Assembly: GCF_014216315.1 (NCBI RefSeq)
Contig: NZ_CP045702.1
Location: 4,898,001 to 4,962,000 of the forward strand
DNA: 64,000 nucleotides
Source of the DNA: Streptomyces finlayi
GTDB taxonomy: Bacteria; Actinomycetota; Actinomycetes; Streptomycetales; Streptomycetaceae
Direction: 5' to 3'
The notes under the pieces were generated by a model that saw only the letters and a list, made by a program, of their open reading frames with translations, was not told the DNA's origin and ran no database searches. Of the stretch, positions 7,388 through 16,128 are shown piece by piece (position 1 is the stretch's first letter; every line of letters begins with the position of its first letter). The translations under genes and the position numbers were made by a program.

Positions 7388-8728
7388 CTAGACGAGCGAC
7401 CCGCCCGGCAGCTCGACCTTCGCGCCGAGCTTCTCCAGCTTGTCCATGAAGTTCTCGTAGCCGCGGTTGATCAGGTCGATGCCGTGCACCCGCGAGGTGC
7501 CCTGCGCCGCCAGAGCGGCGATCAGGTACGAGAAGCCGCCGCGCAGGTCGGGAATGACCAGATCGGCGCCCTGGAGCTTCGTGGGACCCGACACGACCGC
7601 CGAGTGCAGGAAGTTGCGCTGGCCGAAGCGGCAGTCGGAGCCGCCCAGGCATTCGCGGTAGAGCTGGATGTGCGCGCCCATCTGGTTGAGCGCCGAGGTG
7701 AAGCCGAGCCGCGACTCGTACACCGTCTCGTGGACGATGGACAGGCCGCTGGCCTGTGTCAGCGCCACCACCAGGGGCTGCTGCCAGTCCGTCTGGAAGC
7801 CGGGGTGCACGTCCGTCTCCAGGGCGATGGCGTTCAGCGCGCCGCCCGGGTGCCAGAAGCGGATGCCCTCGTCGTCGATCTCGAAGGCCCCGCCGACCCG
7901 GCGGAAGGTGTTCAGGAAGGTCATCATCGAGCGCTGCTGGGCGCCGCGCACGTAGATGTTGCCTTCGGTCGCCAGCGCCGCGGACGCCCAGGAGGCGGCC
8001 TCCAGGCGGTCCGGGATGGCCCGGTGGGTGTAACCGTCGAGCCGGTCGACACCCGTGATCCGGATGGTCCGGTCGGTGTCCATCGAGATGATCGCGCCCA
8101 TCTTCTGCAGTACGCAGATGAGGTCCTCGATCTCCGGCTCCACGGCCGCGTTGGACAGTTCGGTGACACCTTCGGCGAGCACGGCCGTCAGCAGCACCTG
8201 CTCCGTGGAGCCCACCGACGGGTACGGCAGCCTGATCTTGCAGCCGCGCAGTCGCTGCGGGGCCTCCAGGTACTGGCCGTCCGCCCGCTTCTCGATCGTC
8301 GCGCCGAACTGGCGCAGCACCTCGAAGTGGAAGTCGATGGGCCGGCCGCCGATGTCGCAGCCGCCGAGACCCGGGATGAAGGCGTGGCCCAGACGGTGCA
8401 GCAGCGGGCCGCAGAAGAGGATCGGAATGCGCGACGAGCCCGCGTGCGCGTCGATGTCGGCGACGTTCGCGCTCTCGACGTGGGAGGGGTCCAGGATCAG
8501 TTCGCCCGGCTCGTCACCGGGGCGGACGGTCACACCGTGCAGCTGCAGCAGTCCCCGGACCACCCGCACATCACGGATGTCGGGCACGTTGCGGAGCCGG
8601 CTGGGCCCGCTTCCGAGCAGTGCGGCGACCATCGCCTTGGGCACCAGGTTCTTGGCGCCGCGGACGCGGATCTCGCCCTCGAGCGGGGTTCCGCCGTGGA
8701 CAAGCAGGACATCGTCTGTGCCGGTCAT
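7388..8728 (-). CDS. murA: UDP-N-acetylglucosamine 1-carboxyvinyltransferase (MurA paralogue)
   Basis: A 446-residue enolpyruvyl transferase that adds enolpyruvate from PEP to UDP-GlcNAc, the first committed step of peptidoglycan synthesis. The N-terminal RVRGAKNLVPKAMVAALL contains the conserved Lys-Asn. The active-site loop reads GLGGCDIGGRPIDFH, with Cys at the position alkylated by fosfomycin; mycobacterial MurA has Asp there. Start ATG 8728 was chosen over extensions because family homology begins at once. Streptomyces usually has two MurA paralogues; this looks like the one next to hup. Confidence 0.88.
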   Translation of the reverse strand: MTGTDDVLLVHGGTPLEGEIRVRGAKNLVPKAMVAALLGSGPSRLRNVPDIRDVRVVRGLLQLHGVTVRPGDEPGELILDPSHVESANVADIDAHAGSSRIPILFCGPLLHRLGHAFIPGLGGCDIGGRPIDFHFEVLRQFGATIEKRADGQYLEAPQRLRGCKIRLPYPSVGSTEQVLLTAVLAEGVTELSNAAVEPEIEDLICVLQKMGAIISMDTDRTIRITGVDRLDGYTHRAIPDRLEAASWASAALATEGNIYVRGAQQRSMMTFLNTFRRVGGAFEIDDEGIRFWHPGGALNAIALETDVHPGFQTDWQQPLVVALTQASGLSIVHETVYESRLGFTSALNQMGAHIQLYRECLGGSDCRFGQRNFLHSAVVSGPTKLQGADLVIPDLRGGFSYLIAALAAQGTSRVHGIDLINRGYENFMDKLEKLGAKVELPGGSLV

Positions 8729-9004
8729 GAATCTCGCGTTCCGGAGTGGTCGGGCGGGGGGCCATCGAAAAGGGTAATGGCCTCCTACCCCCCTTCCGTA
8801 AGGCATACGGGCGTGTACGAACGTCAAGGATCCGCCACAACACCCTCTGCCCAACACTCCTGGCTGAGGGTTACCGTCCGGAAGGGGGCGCAACAGTGCG
8901 CTCCCCGTGCGTCCGTGCGCCCCTGAGCTGCACTCGCAGGCGCTTCGGGACCGGCCGGTCCACTTGGTCCCCGCGGAGGCCCGGGATGCGGGATCATTTC
9001 TGCC

Positions 9005-9565
9005 ATGACGGAGGTGTCCTCGCTCACAGGGCGGCTGCTCGTGGCCGCCCCCGCCCTGGCGGACCCGAATTTCGACCGCGCGGTGGTGCTGCTCCTCGAC
9101 CACGACGAGGAGGGCTCGCTCGGCGTGGTCCTGAACCGCCCGACCCCGGTCGGTGTCGGTGACATCCTCGCGCCCTGGGCCGGACTCGCCGGGGAACCGG
9201 ACGTGGTCTTCCAAGGTGGCCCCGTCTCGCTCGACTCCGCGCTCGGCGTGGCAGTGATCCCCGGCGACGACGGCCCTCTCGGCTGGCGCCGGGTGCACGG
9301 GGCGATCGGCCTGGTGGACCTGGAGACGCCGCCGGAGCTGCTGGCCGCCTCCCTCGGATCGCTGCGGATCTTCGCCGGGTACGCGGGCTGGGGCCCGGGA
9401 CAGCTGGAGGCGGAGCTCGGTGACGGTGCCTGGTACGTCGTCGAGTCCGAACCCGGCGACGTGTCCTCGCCCCGCCCGGAGAACCTCTGGCGGGCGGTCC
9501 TGCGGCGCCAGCGCAGCGAGCTCGCGATGATCGCGACGTATCCGGACGACCCCTCGCTGAACTGA
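9005..9565 (+). CDS. YqgE/AlgH family protein (DUF179)
   Basis: 186 residues covering the whole family: LTGRLLVAAPALADPNFDRAVVLLLDHDEEGSLGVVLNRPT at the N-terminus and the FAGYAGWGPGQLEAEL signature near residue 120. The function of the family is poorly defined (AlgH influences alginate regulation in Pseudomonas). The gene is divergent from murA across a 276-bp spacer and followed by the DUF3039 gene. Confidence 0.9.
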   Translation: MTEVSSLTGRLLVAAPALADPNFDRAVVLLLDHDEEGSLGVVLNRPTPVGVGDILAPWAGLAGEPDVVFQGGPVSLDSALGVAVIPGDDGPLGWRRVHGAIGLVDLETPPELLAASLGSLRIFAGYAGWGPGQLEAELGDGAWYVVESEPGDVSSPRPENLWRAVLRRQRSELAMIATYPDDPSLN

Positions 9566-9660
9566 CGGCGCGGCCCGGTGCCGGACCGGTGGGACGGCCG
9601 GGCGTGCCGGGAGGCCCTGGCGGCTCCGGTACGGCGTGCCCTTCAGTACCCTTGGCGGTT

Positions 9661-9948
9661 ATGAGCACTCTTGAGCCCGATCGCGGGGCAGGTACGGGGA
9701 CCCTCGTAGAGCCGACCCCACAGGTGTCGCACGGCGACGGCGACCACGAGCGCTACGCCCATTACGTCCAGAAGGACAAGATCATGGCGAGTGCCCTGGA
9801 GGGCACTCCCGTGGTGGCGCTGTGCGGGAAGGTCTGGGTACCGGGGCGCGACCCCAAGAAGTATCCGGTCTGCCCCATGTGCAAGGAGATCTACGAGTCC
9901 ATGGGCGTCGGTGGCGACAAGGACAAGGGCGGCAAGGACAAGAAGTAG
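9661..9948 (+). CDS. DUF3039 family protein
   Basis: A 95-residue conserved actinobacterial protein. The central part has HYVQKDKIMASALEGTPVVALCGKVWVP and a second cysteine pair, CPMCKEIYE, giving a likely small metal-binding fold (C ... CPMC). The C-terminus is Lys/Gly/Asp-rich. Function unknown; it commonly sits next to the YqgE gene. Confidence 0.85.
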   Translation: MSTLEPDRGAGTGTLVEPTPQVSHGDGDHERYAHYVQKDKIMASALEGTPVVALCGKVWVPGRDPKKYPVCPMCKEIYESMGVGGDKDKGGKDKK

Positions 9949-9998
9949 TCCTCGCCGGCCCGCGGTCGCCGGGAAGACCGTAGAAGGATCTGTAGCAG

Positions 9999-10039
9999 GG
10001 CCCCTGGGGCGTGCGGCGACGCGTGCCCCAGGGGCCTTT
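9999..10039 (+). terminator. terminator after the DUF3039 gene
   Basis: A perfect 12-bp stem, GGCCCCTGGGGC with GCCCCAGGGGCC, followed by TTT. Confidence 0.8.
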
Positions 10040-10070
10040 GCGTTGCACGGGCTGCTTCCGCTGGTCACAG

Positions 10071-10086
10071 AGTGGTAGAGACCACT
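10071..10086. promoter_or_regulatory. DasR-like operator (dre box)
   Basis: AGTGGTAGAGACCACT matches the 16-bp DasR consensus (A[C/G]TGGTCTAGACCA[C/G]T) at all positions except the centre, and is a perfect palindrome in its outer six bases. It lies 95 bp before a sugar-binding protein gene, consistent with GlcNAc-phosphate-responsive control. Confidence 0.75.
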
Positions 10087-10141
10087 TGTCCAGGCCCTGA
10101 TGCGCACCTACTCTCCTGCCAGTTGTGCAGAACGAAACGTG

Positions 10142-10160
10142 CGTTGCACAGGATGCAACG
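10142..10160. promoter_or_regulatory. inverted repeat CGTTGCA-N5-TGCAACG before the ABC importer
   Basis: A perfect 7-bp inverted repeat 20 bp upstream of the binding-protein start codon. Size and position suit a LacI- or ROK-type operator; the regulator is not identified. Confidence 0.5.
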
Positions 10161-10180
10161 ACTGACCGGTAGGGGCTCCG

Positions 10181-11485
10181 ATGAATCTTTCTGCCCGAAT
10201 TGCCGCCCCCGCTGCGGCGCTCGTGCTGGCGGGCCTCACCGCCACCGCCTGTGCGCCGCAGACCTCCGACACCAGCGCCAAGGGGGACGAGAAGTCCGGA
10301 ACCCTGCGCGTCTGGCTGTTCCAGGAGGTCGGCAACAAGCCCAAGGAACAGGTCGTCGACGCGGCCGTCGCCGACTTCGAGAAGAGCCACAAGGGCGCGG
10401 AGGTCGAGGTCGAGTACATCCCCGTCGACACCCGCGCCCAGCGGATCAAGGCCGCCTTCAACGACCCGAAGAGCGCCCCGGACCTCATCGAGTACGGCAA
10501 CACCGACACGGCCGGTTACGTGAAGGACGGCGGACTCGCCGACGTCTCCGAGGAGTTCGCGGCCTGGGACGAGGCCAAGGACAGCGACCCGATAGCCAAG
10601 CAGTCCGTGACGGTCGGCGGAAAGATCTACGGAGCCCCGCTCTTCGTCGGCGTACGGGCGCTGTACTACCGCACCGACGTCTTCGAGGACCTGGGCATCG
10701 AGGTACCCAGGTCCCAGGCCGAACTGATCTCCACCGCGAAGAAGGTCCACAAGGAGAAGCCGGACCTGTACGGCCTCGCCGTCGGCGGCGCGTACACCTA
10801 CGGCGCGATGCCGTTCATCTGGGCCAACGGCGGCGAACTCGCCGACGACACCGGCGACACGTACAAGGCCGCCATCAACAGCGACAAGGCCCGCAAGGGC
10901 ATCGAGGCCTACACCTCGCTCTTCGGCGACGCCAACTGCCCGGCCGCCAAGTGCGCCTCCATGGGCGGCAACGCGACCATCACCTCCTTCGCGTCCGGCA
11001 AGGCGGCCATGGCCATCGGCGGCGACTTCAGCCACACCGCGGTCGAGGCGGGCGCCGTGAAGGGGAAGTACGCGGTCGTACCGCTGCCCGGCGTCGCACC
11101 GGGTTCGATCGCCCCGGCGTTCGCGGGCGGCAACAACATCGGCGTGCTCAAGAGCAGTTCGCACCGCACCCTGGCGGTGGACCTGATGAAGTCGCTGACC
11201 GGCAAGCAGACCCAGGCCAAGCTCTTCGACGCCATGGGCTTCCTGCCGACCTACACCGACGTACGGGACAACGCGGCGAAGAAGGAGCCCTTCGCCGCGC
11301 CGTTCGTCCAGACCCTCGGCGCGGGCGCCAAGTTCGTCCCCGCCTCGCCGGGCTGGGGCCAGATCGACGCCTCGCTCGTCCTGCCGACGATGTTCCAGGA
11401 GATCGTCAGCGGGCGTAAGGACGTCGCGCAGGCGTCGGACGACGCCGCGAAGAAGATGGACGCGGCGTTCGCCGCCGCGGGCTGA
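10181..11485 (+). CDS. sugar ABC transporter substrate-binding lipoprotein
   Basis: 434 residues. A signal peptide ends in the lipobox LTATAC with Cys24 as lipid anchor; the rest is a family 1 (MalE-like) extracellular sugar-binding domain. Two permease genes and a GH20 hexosaminidase follow on the same strand, and a DasR-like box lies upstream, so the likely ligand is a GlcNAc-containing oligosaccharide. No ATPase is encoded here; Streptomyces importers of this type usually share MsiK. The ligand is inferred, not visible. Confidence 0.88.
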   Translation: MNLSARIAAPAAALVLAGLTATACAPQTSDTSAKGDEKSGTLRVWLFQEVGNKPKEQVVDAAVADFEKSHKGAEVEVEYIPVDTRAQRIKAAFNDPKSAPDLIEYGNTDTAGYVKDGGLADVSEEFAAWDEAKDSDPIAKQSVTVGGKIYGAPLFVGVRALYYRTDVFEDLGIEVPRSQAELISTAKKVHKEKPDLYGLAVGGAYTYGAMPFIWANGGELADDTGDTYKAAINSDKARKGIEAYTSLFGDANCPAAKCASMGGNATITSFASGKAAMAIGGDFSHTAVEAGAVKGKYAVVPLPGVAPGSIAPAFAGGNNIGVLKSSSHRTLAVDLMKSLTGKQTQAKLFDAMGFLPTYTDVRDNAAKKEPFAAPFVQTLGAGAKFVPASPGWGQIDASLVLPTMFQEIVSGRKDVAQASDDAAKKMDAAFAAAG

Positions 11486-11487
11486 CC

Positions 11488-12456
11488 ATGACCGCGACCG
11501 GCACCACGTACAAGGCTCCCGGGGCGGGCGGCGGCGTACAGCCCCGCCCGCCCCGGCGCCGCCGCTCCGTCTCACCCGCCCGGCAGCCGGGCTGGACCCC
11601 CTGGCTCTACCTCCTGCCCGCGCTGGTCCTCCTCGGGGCGCTCCTCGTCTACCCGATCTACCAGCTGGGCCTGATCTCCTTCCTGGAGTACACCCAGGCC
11701 CAGGTCAGCGGCGGCGAGCCGACCACCTTCAAGGGGTTCGGCAACTACGGGACACTCTTCCGCGACAGCCAGTTCTGGCAGGTGCTGCTGGCGACCGTCG
11801 TCTTCGCCGCGGCCTGCGTGGTCGCCACCCTCATGACCGGCTGCGCGCTCGCCGTCCTGCTGACCCGGATCCGCGCCCTGCCCCGGCTCGCGCTGATGAT
11901 GGCCGCGCTCGGCGCCTGGGCGACCCCCGCCGTCACCGGGTCCACCGTCTGGGTCTTCCTCTTCGACCCCGACTTCGGACCGGTCAACCGTGTCCTGGGG
12001 CTCGGCGACTTCTCCTGGACGTACGGGCGCTACAGCGCCTTCGCCCTGGTGCTCCTCGAAGTGCTCTGGTGCTCGTTCCCGTTCGTGATGGTGACCGTCT
12101 ACGCCGGCATCCGGGCCATCCCCACGGAGGTGCTGGAGGCGGCTTCCCTGGACGGCGCGTCGCAGTGGCGGATCTGGCGGTCGGTCATGGCACCGATGCT
12201 CCGGCCGATCCTGGTCGTCGTCACGATCCAGTCGATCATCTGGGACTTCAAGGTGTTCACCCAGATCTACGTCATGACCAACGGCGGCGGCATCGCCGGC
12301 CAGAACCTGGTGCTCAACGTGTACGCGTACCAGAAGGCGTTCGCGTCCTCGCAGTACAGCCTCGGCTCGGCGATCGGTGTCGTGATGCTGGTGATCCTGC
12401 TGGCCGTGACGCTGGTCTATCTGCGCCTCGTCCGGCGCCAGGGGGAGGAACTGTGA
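11488..12456 (+). CDS. sugar ABC transporter permease (MalF-like)
   Basis: 322 residues with six predicted membrane spans after a basic Pro-rich N-terminus. The EAA loop (EVLEAASLDGASQWRIWRSV) near residue 215 contacts the ATPase. It starts 2 bp after the binding-protein stop and overlaps the next permease by 4 bp (GTGA), so all three are one operon. Confidence 0.9.
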   Translation: MTATGTTYKAPGAGGGVQPRPPRRRRSVSPARQPGWTPWLYLLPALVLLGALLVYPIYQLGLISFLEYTQAQVSGGEPTTFKGFGNYGTLFRDSQFWQVLLATVVFAAACVVATLMTGCALAVLLTRIRALPRLALMMAALGAWATPAVTGSTVWVFLFDPDFGPVNRVLGLGDFSWTYGRYSAFALVLLEVLWCSFPFVMVTVYAGIRAIPTEVLEAASLDGASQWRIWRSVMAPMLRPILVVVTIQSIIWDFKVFTQIYVMTNGGGIAGQNLVLNVYAYQKAFASSQYSLGSAIGVVMLVILLAVTLVYLRLVRRQGEEL

Positions 12457-13304
12457 GCGCCTTCAGCACCCGTTTCCGGGTCCGCAGGCCAGGCCGGCTG
12501 GCCGCCGAGGCGGCGGCCCTGCTCATCGCCGTCGCGGTCGCCTTCCCGCTCTACTGGATGGTGCTCTCCGCGTTCAAACCGGCGGGCGAGATCCAGTCCA
12601 CCGAGGCACGCCCCTGGACGCTGTCACCGTCCCTCGACTCGTTCCGCCGGGTCTTCGAACAGCAGGACTTCGGCCGCTACTTCCTGAACAGCCTGCTCGT
12701 CGCGGGCACGGTCGTCATCGCGTCCGCGCTCATCGCGTTCCTGGCGGCGACGGCGGTGACCCGGTTCCGCTTCAAGTTCCGGACGACCCTGCTGATCATG
12801 TTCCTCGTCGCGCAGATGGTGCCGGTCGAGGCGCTGACCATCCCGCTGTTCTTCCTCATGCGGGACTTCGGGCAGCTGAACACGCTGGGATCGCTGATCC
12901 TGCCGCACCTCGCCTTCTCGCTGCCGTTCGCGATCTGGATGCTCCGCGGCTTCGTGAAGGCCGTCCCGGAGGCGCTGGAGGAGGCCGCGTACATCGACGG
13001 GGCGAGCCGCACCCGCTTCCTGTGGCAGATCCTCTTCCCGCTGGTCTTCCCCGGCCTCGTGGCGACCAGTGTCTTCTCGTTCATCTCGACCTGGAACGAC
13101 TTCCTGTTCGCGAAGTCCTTCCTCATCAGCGACACCTCCCAGTCGACGCTTCCCATGGCGCTGCTGGTCTTCTTCAAACCCGACGAGAACGACTGGGGAG
13201 GGATCATGGCAGCCTCGACGGTGATGACCATTCCCGTCCTGGTCTTCTTCGTCCTCGTACAGCGACGCCTGGTCTCGGGACTCGGCGGAGCGGTTAAGGA
13301 CTGA
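12453..13304 (+). CDS. sugar ABC transporter permease (MalG-like)
   Basis: 283 residues from GTG 12453, overlapping the previous stop by 4 bp, with GGGGGAGGAA as ribosome binding site. Six membrane spans and a canonical EAA motif (ALEEAAYIDGASRTRFLWQI) near residue 175. It pairs with the upstream permease to form the channel. The stop is 1 bp from the hexosaminidase start, tying uptake to hydrolysis. Confidence 0.9.
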   Translation: MSAFSTRFRVRRPGRLAAEAAALLIAVAVAFPLYWMVLSAFKPAGEIQSTEARPWTLSPSLDSFRRVFEQQDFGRYFLNSLLVAGTVVIASALIAFLAATAVTRFRFKFRTTLLIMFLVAQMVPVEALTIPLFFLMRDFGQLNTLGSLILPHLAFSLPFAIWMLRGFVKAVPEALEEAAYIDGASRTRFLWQILFPLVFPGLVATSVFSFISTWNDFLFAKSFLISDTSQSTLPMALLVFFKPDENDWGGIMAASTVMTIPVLVFFVLVQRRLVSGLGGAVKD

Positions 13305-13305
13305 C

Positions 13306-14940
13306 GTGGACAATCTCATTCCCGCGCCTGTGCGCACCGGCGCCGAGGACGGGCCCGGATCCACCCTGGACGCGTCCACCACCCTCACCGCCCAGGCCGG
13401 CACCGAGACCACCGAGCGCTGGCTGCGCTCCACCCTCGGTGCGGCGTTCGGCCTGCCGCTCGCGCCCGGGGGGCCCGCGCCGGCCGCGAACACCATCGCG
13501 CTGGACATCGACCCCGCCCTGGAGCCCGAGGGCTACCGGCTGGTCACCGTGCCCACCGGGGGCGTACGACTCACCGGAGGCAGCCCGGCAGGCGTCTTCC
13601 GGGGCGCGCAGACCCTCCGTCAGCTCCTGGGGCCCGACGCCTTCCGCCGCGCCCCCGTCAGCGCCGCCGGCAAGACCGTCATCCCCTTCACGGACATCGA
13701 GGACAGCCCCCGCTTCCCCTGGCGCGGCCTGATGCTCGACGTCGCCCGGCACTTCCTGCCGAAGGAGGACGTCCTGCGCTACCTGGACCTCCTCGCCGCC
13801 CACAAGCTGAACGTCTTCCACTTCCATCTGACCGACGACCAGGGCTGGCGCGTGGAGATCAAGCGCTACCCCCGGCTCACCGAGACCGGCGCCTGGCGCA
13901 GCCGCACCAAGTACGGTCACCGGGCGTCCGATCTGTGGGACGAGACCCCGCACGGCGGCTACTACACCCAGGACGACATCCGGGAGATCGTGGCGTACGC
14001 CGCCGCGCGGCACATCCGGGTCGTCCCGGAAATCGACATCCCGGGCCACTCTCAGGCCGCCATCAGCGCGTACCCCGAACTGGGCAACACCGACGTCATC
14101 GACACGACCGCACTCGCCGTCTGGGACGACTGGGGCATCAACCCGAACGTACTCGCCCCCACCGACACCACCCTGCGCTTCTTCGAGGACGTCTTCGAGG
14201 AGCTCCTCGACCTCTTCCCCGCGGACACCTCGCCCTTCATCCACGTCGGCGGCGACGAGTGCCCCAAGGACCAGTGGAAGGAGTCCGCGACCGCCCAGGC
14301 GCGGATCGCCGAACTCGGCCTGGCCGACGAGGACGAGCTCCAGTCCTGGTTCATCCGTCACTTCGACACCTGGCTCACCGCGCGTGGTCGCCGCCTCATC
14401 GGCTGGGACGAGATCCTGGAGGGCGGACTTCCCCCAGGTGCCGCCGTGTCCTCGTGGCGGGGTTACGCGGGCGGGATCGCCGCAGCCGAGGCCGGCCACG
14501 ACGTCGTGATGTGCCCGGAGCAGCACGTGTACCTGGACTACCGTCAGGACGGCGGCCCCGACGAGCCGATGCCCATCGCCTACGTAAGGACCCTGGAGGA
14601 CGTCTACCGCTTCGAGCCCGTACCTCCGGGCCTCTCCGAAGTGGCGGCCCGTCACATCCTGGGCACCCAGGCCAACGTGTGGACCGAGGTCATGCAGAAC
14701 CGGTCCCGCGTCGACTACCAGGTCTTCCCCCGGCTCGCCGCCTTCGCCGAGGTCGCCTGGTCCCGGCTCCCCGCATCCGGCGAACGGGACTTCGCCGATT
14801 TCGAGCGCCGGATGACCGCGCACTACGCCCGGCTCGACGCCCTCGGCGTCGGCTACCGGCCGCCGGGCGGCCCGTTGCCCTCGCAGATGCGCCCCGGCGT
14901 TCCCGGCCGCCCGATCGAGGGGGCACCCCCGAACGCGTAG
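13306..14940 (+). CDS. beta-N-acetylhexosaminidase (GH20)
   Basis: 544 residues started by GTG. The N-terminal GH20b domain carries SPAGVFRGAQTLRQLL. The catalytic barrel has HLTDDQGWR and the Asp-Glu pair in HVGGDECP near residue 316; these act in substrate-assisted hydrolysis of terminal GlcNAc/GalNAc. No signal peptide is seen, which suggests intracellular cleavage of imported chito-oligosaccharides. It is the last gene of the importer operon and is followed by a terminator. Confidence 0.93.
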   Translation: MDNLIPAPVRTGAEDGPGSTLDASTTLTAQAGTETTERWLRSTLGAAFGLPLAPGGPAPAANTIALDIDPALEPEGYRLVTVPTGGVRLTGGSPAGVFRGAQTLRQLLGPDAFRRAPVSAAGKTVIPFTDIEDSPRFPWRGLMLDVARHFLPKEDVLRYLDLLAAHKLNVFHFHLTDDQGWRVEIKRYPRLTETGAWRSRTKYGHRASDLWDETPHGGYYTQDDIREIVAYAAARHIRVVPEIDIPGHSQAAISAYPELGNTDVIDTTALAVWDDWGINPNVLAPTDTTLRFFEDVFEELLDLFPADTSPFIHVGGDECPKDQWKESATAQARIAELGLADEDELQSWFIRHFDTWLTARGRRLIGWDEILEGGLPPGAAVSSWRGYAGGIAAAEAGHDVVMCPEQHVYLDYRQDGGPDEPMPIAYVRTLEDVYRFEPVPPGLSEVAARHILGTQANVWTEVMQNRSRVDYQVFPRLAAFAEVAWSRLPASGERDFADFERRMTAHYARLDALGVGYRPPGGPLPSQMRPGVPGRPIEGAPPNA

Positions 14941-14956
14941 GCACCGCATCCGGGTC

Positions 14957-14986
14957 GCTCACGGGGCCGCCGCGGGCCCCGTGAGC
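14957..14986 (+). terminator. terminator of the importer-hexosaminidase operon
   Basis: A perfect 12-bp stem, GCTCACGGGGCC with GGCCCCGTGAGC, 17 bp after the stop. The following ~240 bp to the next gene contain no other clear feature. Confidence 0.75.
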
Positions 14987-15231
14987 CTCCTCGGACCCGC
15001 CCGCACGAAGGTGACATGTCGTACGGGACTCGCTGAAGAGTGGCAATCCGCACTCTGCGCCGAAGAGGTGCGAATCGGTACCATCCCCTGGTCAGGGGCG
15101 GAAACCCCCTTCATGGACCCTCGCGTCGGGCCGGTCGGAAGATGTGCCAGAGTTGCCACGTCCGGGCTGTGAGCACGTACCGTACGGCGGGACAGGCGGG
15201 ACAGCCGGGAGACCGGAAAGGGGCAGCTGGG

Positions 15232-16128
15232 TTGACCACTCACGCACCGCAGGCGATGCAGTCGGTGACGCTGCCGGCCTCGCTGGACGAGGCCGTGGCG
15301 GCGCTCGGCGCCATGCCCGCCGCCGTCCCTGTGGCCGGTGGCACGGACCTGATGTCGGCCGTCAACAAGGGGCTGCTGCGCCCCTCGGGCCTCGTCGGCC
15401 TCGGACGGATCAGCGAGCTGCGCGGCTGGCACTACCAGGACGGTCACGCGCTGCTCGGCGCCGGACTGACCCACGCACGCATGGGACGGCCCGACTTCGC
15501 CGCCCTCATCCCCGCGCTCGCCGCGTCGGCACGTGCCGCGGGCCCGCCCCAGATCCGTAACGCCGGGACGCTCGGCGGCAACATCGCGAGCGCGGCCCCG
15601 ACCGGCGACACCCTGCCGGTGCTGGCCGCCCTGGAGGCCGAACTGATCGTCGCGGGAGCCGGGGGCGCCCGCCGTGAGGTCCCGGTCTCGCACCTGCTGG
15701 CGGGCCGCGAGATGATCTCGCCCGGCGAACTGATCGGTTTCGTCCGCGTACCGCTGCTGCACGCCCCGCAGGTCTTCCTGAAGGCCACAGGACGCACCGG
15801 CCCCGGCCGCGCGACGGCGTCCGTGGCGATCGTCCTGGACCCCGCCCGGCGCGGAGTGCGCTGCGCGGTCGGTGCCGTGGCACCGATGCCGCTGCGGCCC
15901 CTGGAGGCCGAACGCTGGATCGCCTCGCTGATCGACTGGGACGGCGAGCGCGGCCTGGCCCCCGACGCACTGGCCGCCTTCGGCGAGTACGTCGCCGCGG
16001 CCTGCATCCCTGACCAGACCCCGCCGGACGACGGGGGAGAGGCGCCACCGCTGCCCCCGGCCGTTCAACATCTGCGCCGCACCGTCGCCACGCTGGCCCG
16101 ACGCGCGCTCGGGAGGGCACTGTCGTGA
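15232..16128 (+). CDS. molybdenum hydroxylase FAD-binding subunit (xanthine dehydrogenase-type)
   Basis: About 298 residues from TTG 15232, which has GGAAAGGGG upstream; an in-frame GTG at 15169 is an alternative start. The PCMH-type FAD domain shows PVAGGTDLMSAVNKG at the N-terminus and IRNAGTLGGNIASAAPTGDTLP near residue 105. The C-terminal CO-dehydrogenase flavoprotein domain follows. It passes electrons from the iron-sulphur subunit to FAD/NAD. The next gene overlaps by 4 bp (GTGA). Confidence 0.88.
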   Translation: MTTHAPQAMQSVTLPASLDEAVAALGAMPAAVPVAGGTDLMSAVNKGLLRPSGLVGLGRISELRGWHYQDGHALLGAGLTHARMGRPDFAALIPALAASARAAGPPQIRNAGTLGGNIASAAPTGDTLPVLAALEAELIVAGAGGARREVPVSHLLAGREMISPGELIGFVRVPLLHAPQVFLKATGRTGPGRATASVAIVLDPARRGVRCAVGAVAPMPLRPLEAERWIASLIDWDGERGLAPDALAAFGEYVAAACIPDQTPPDDGGEAPPLPPAVQHLRRTVATLARRALGRALS

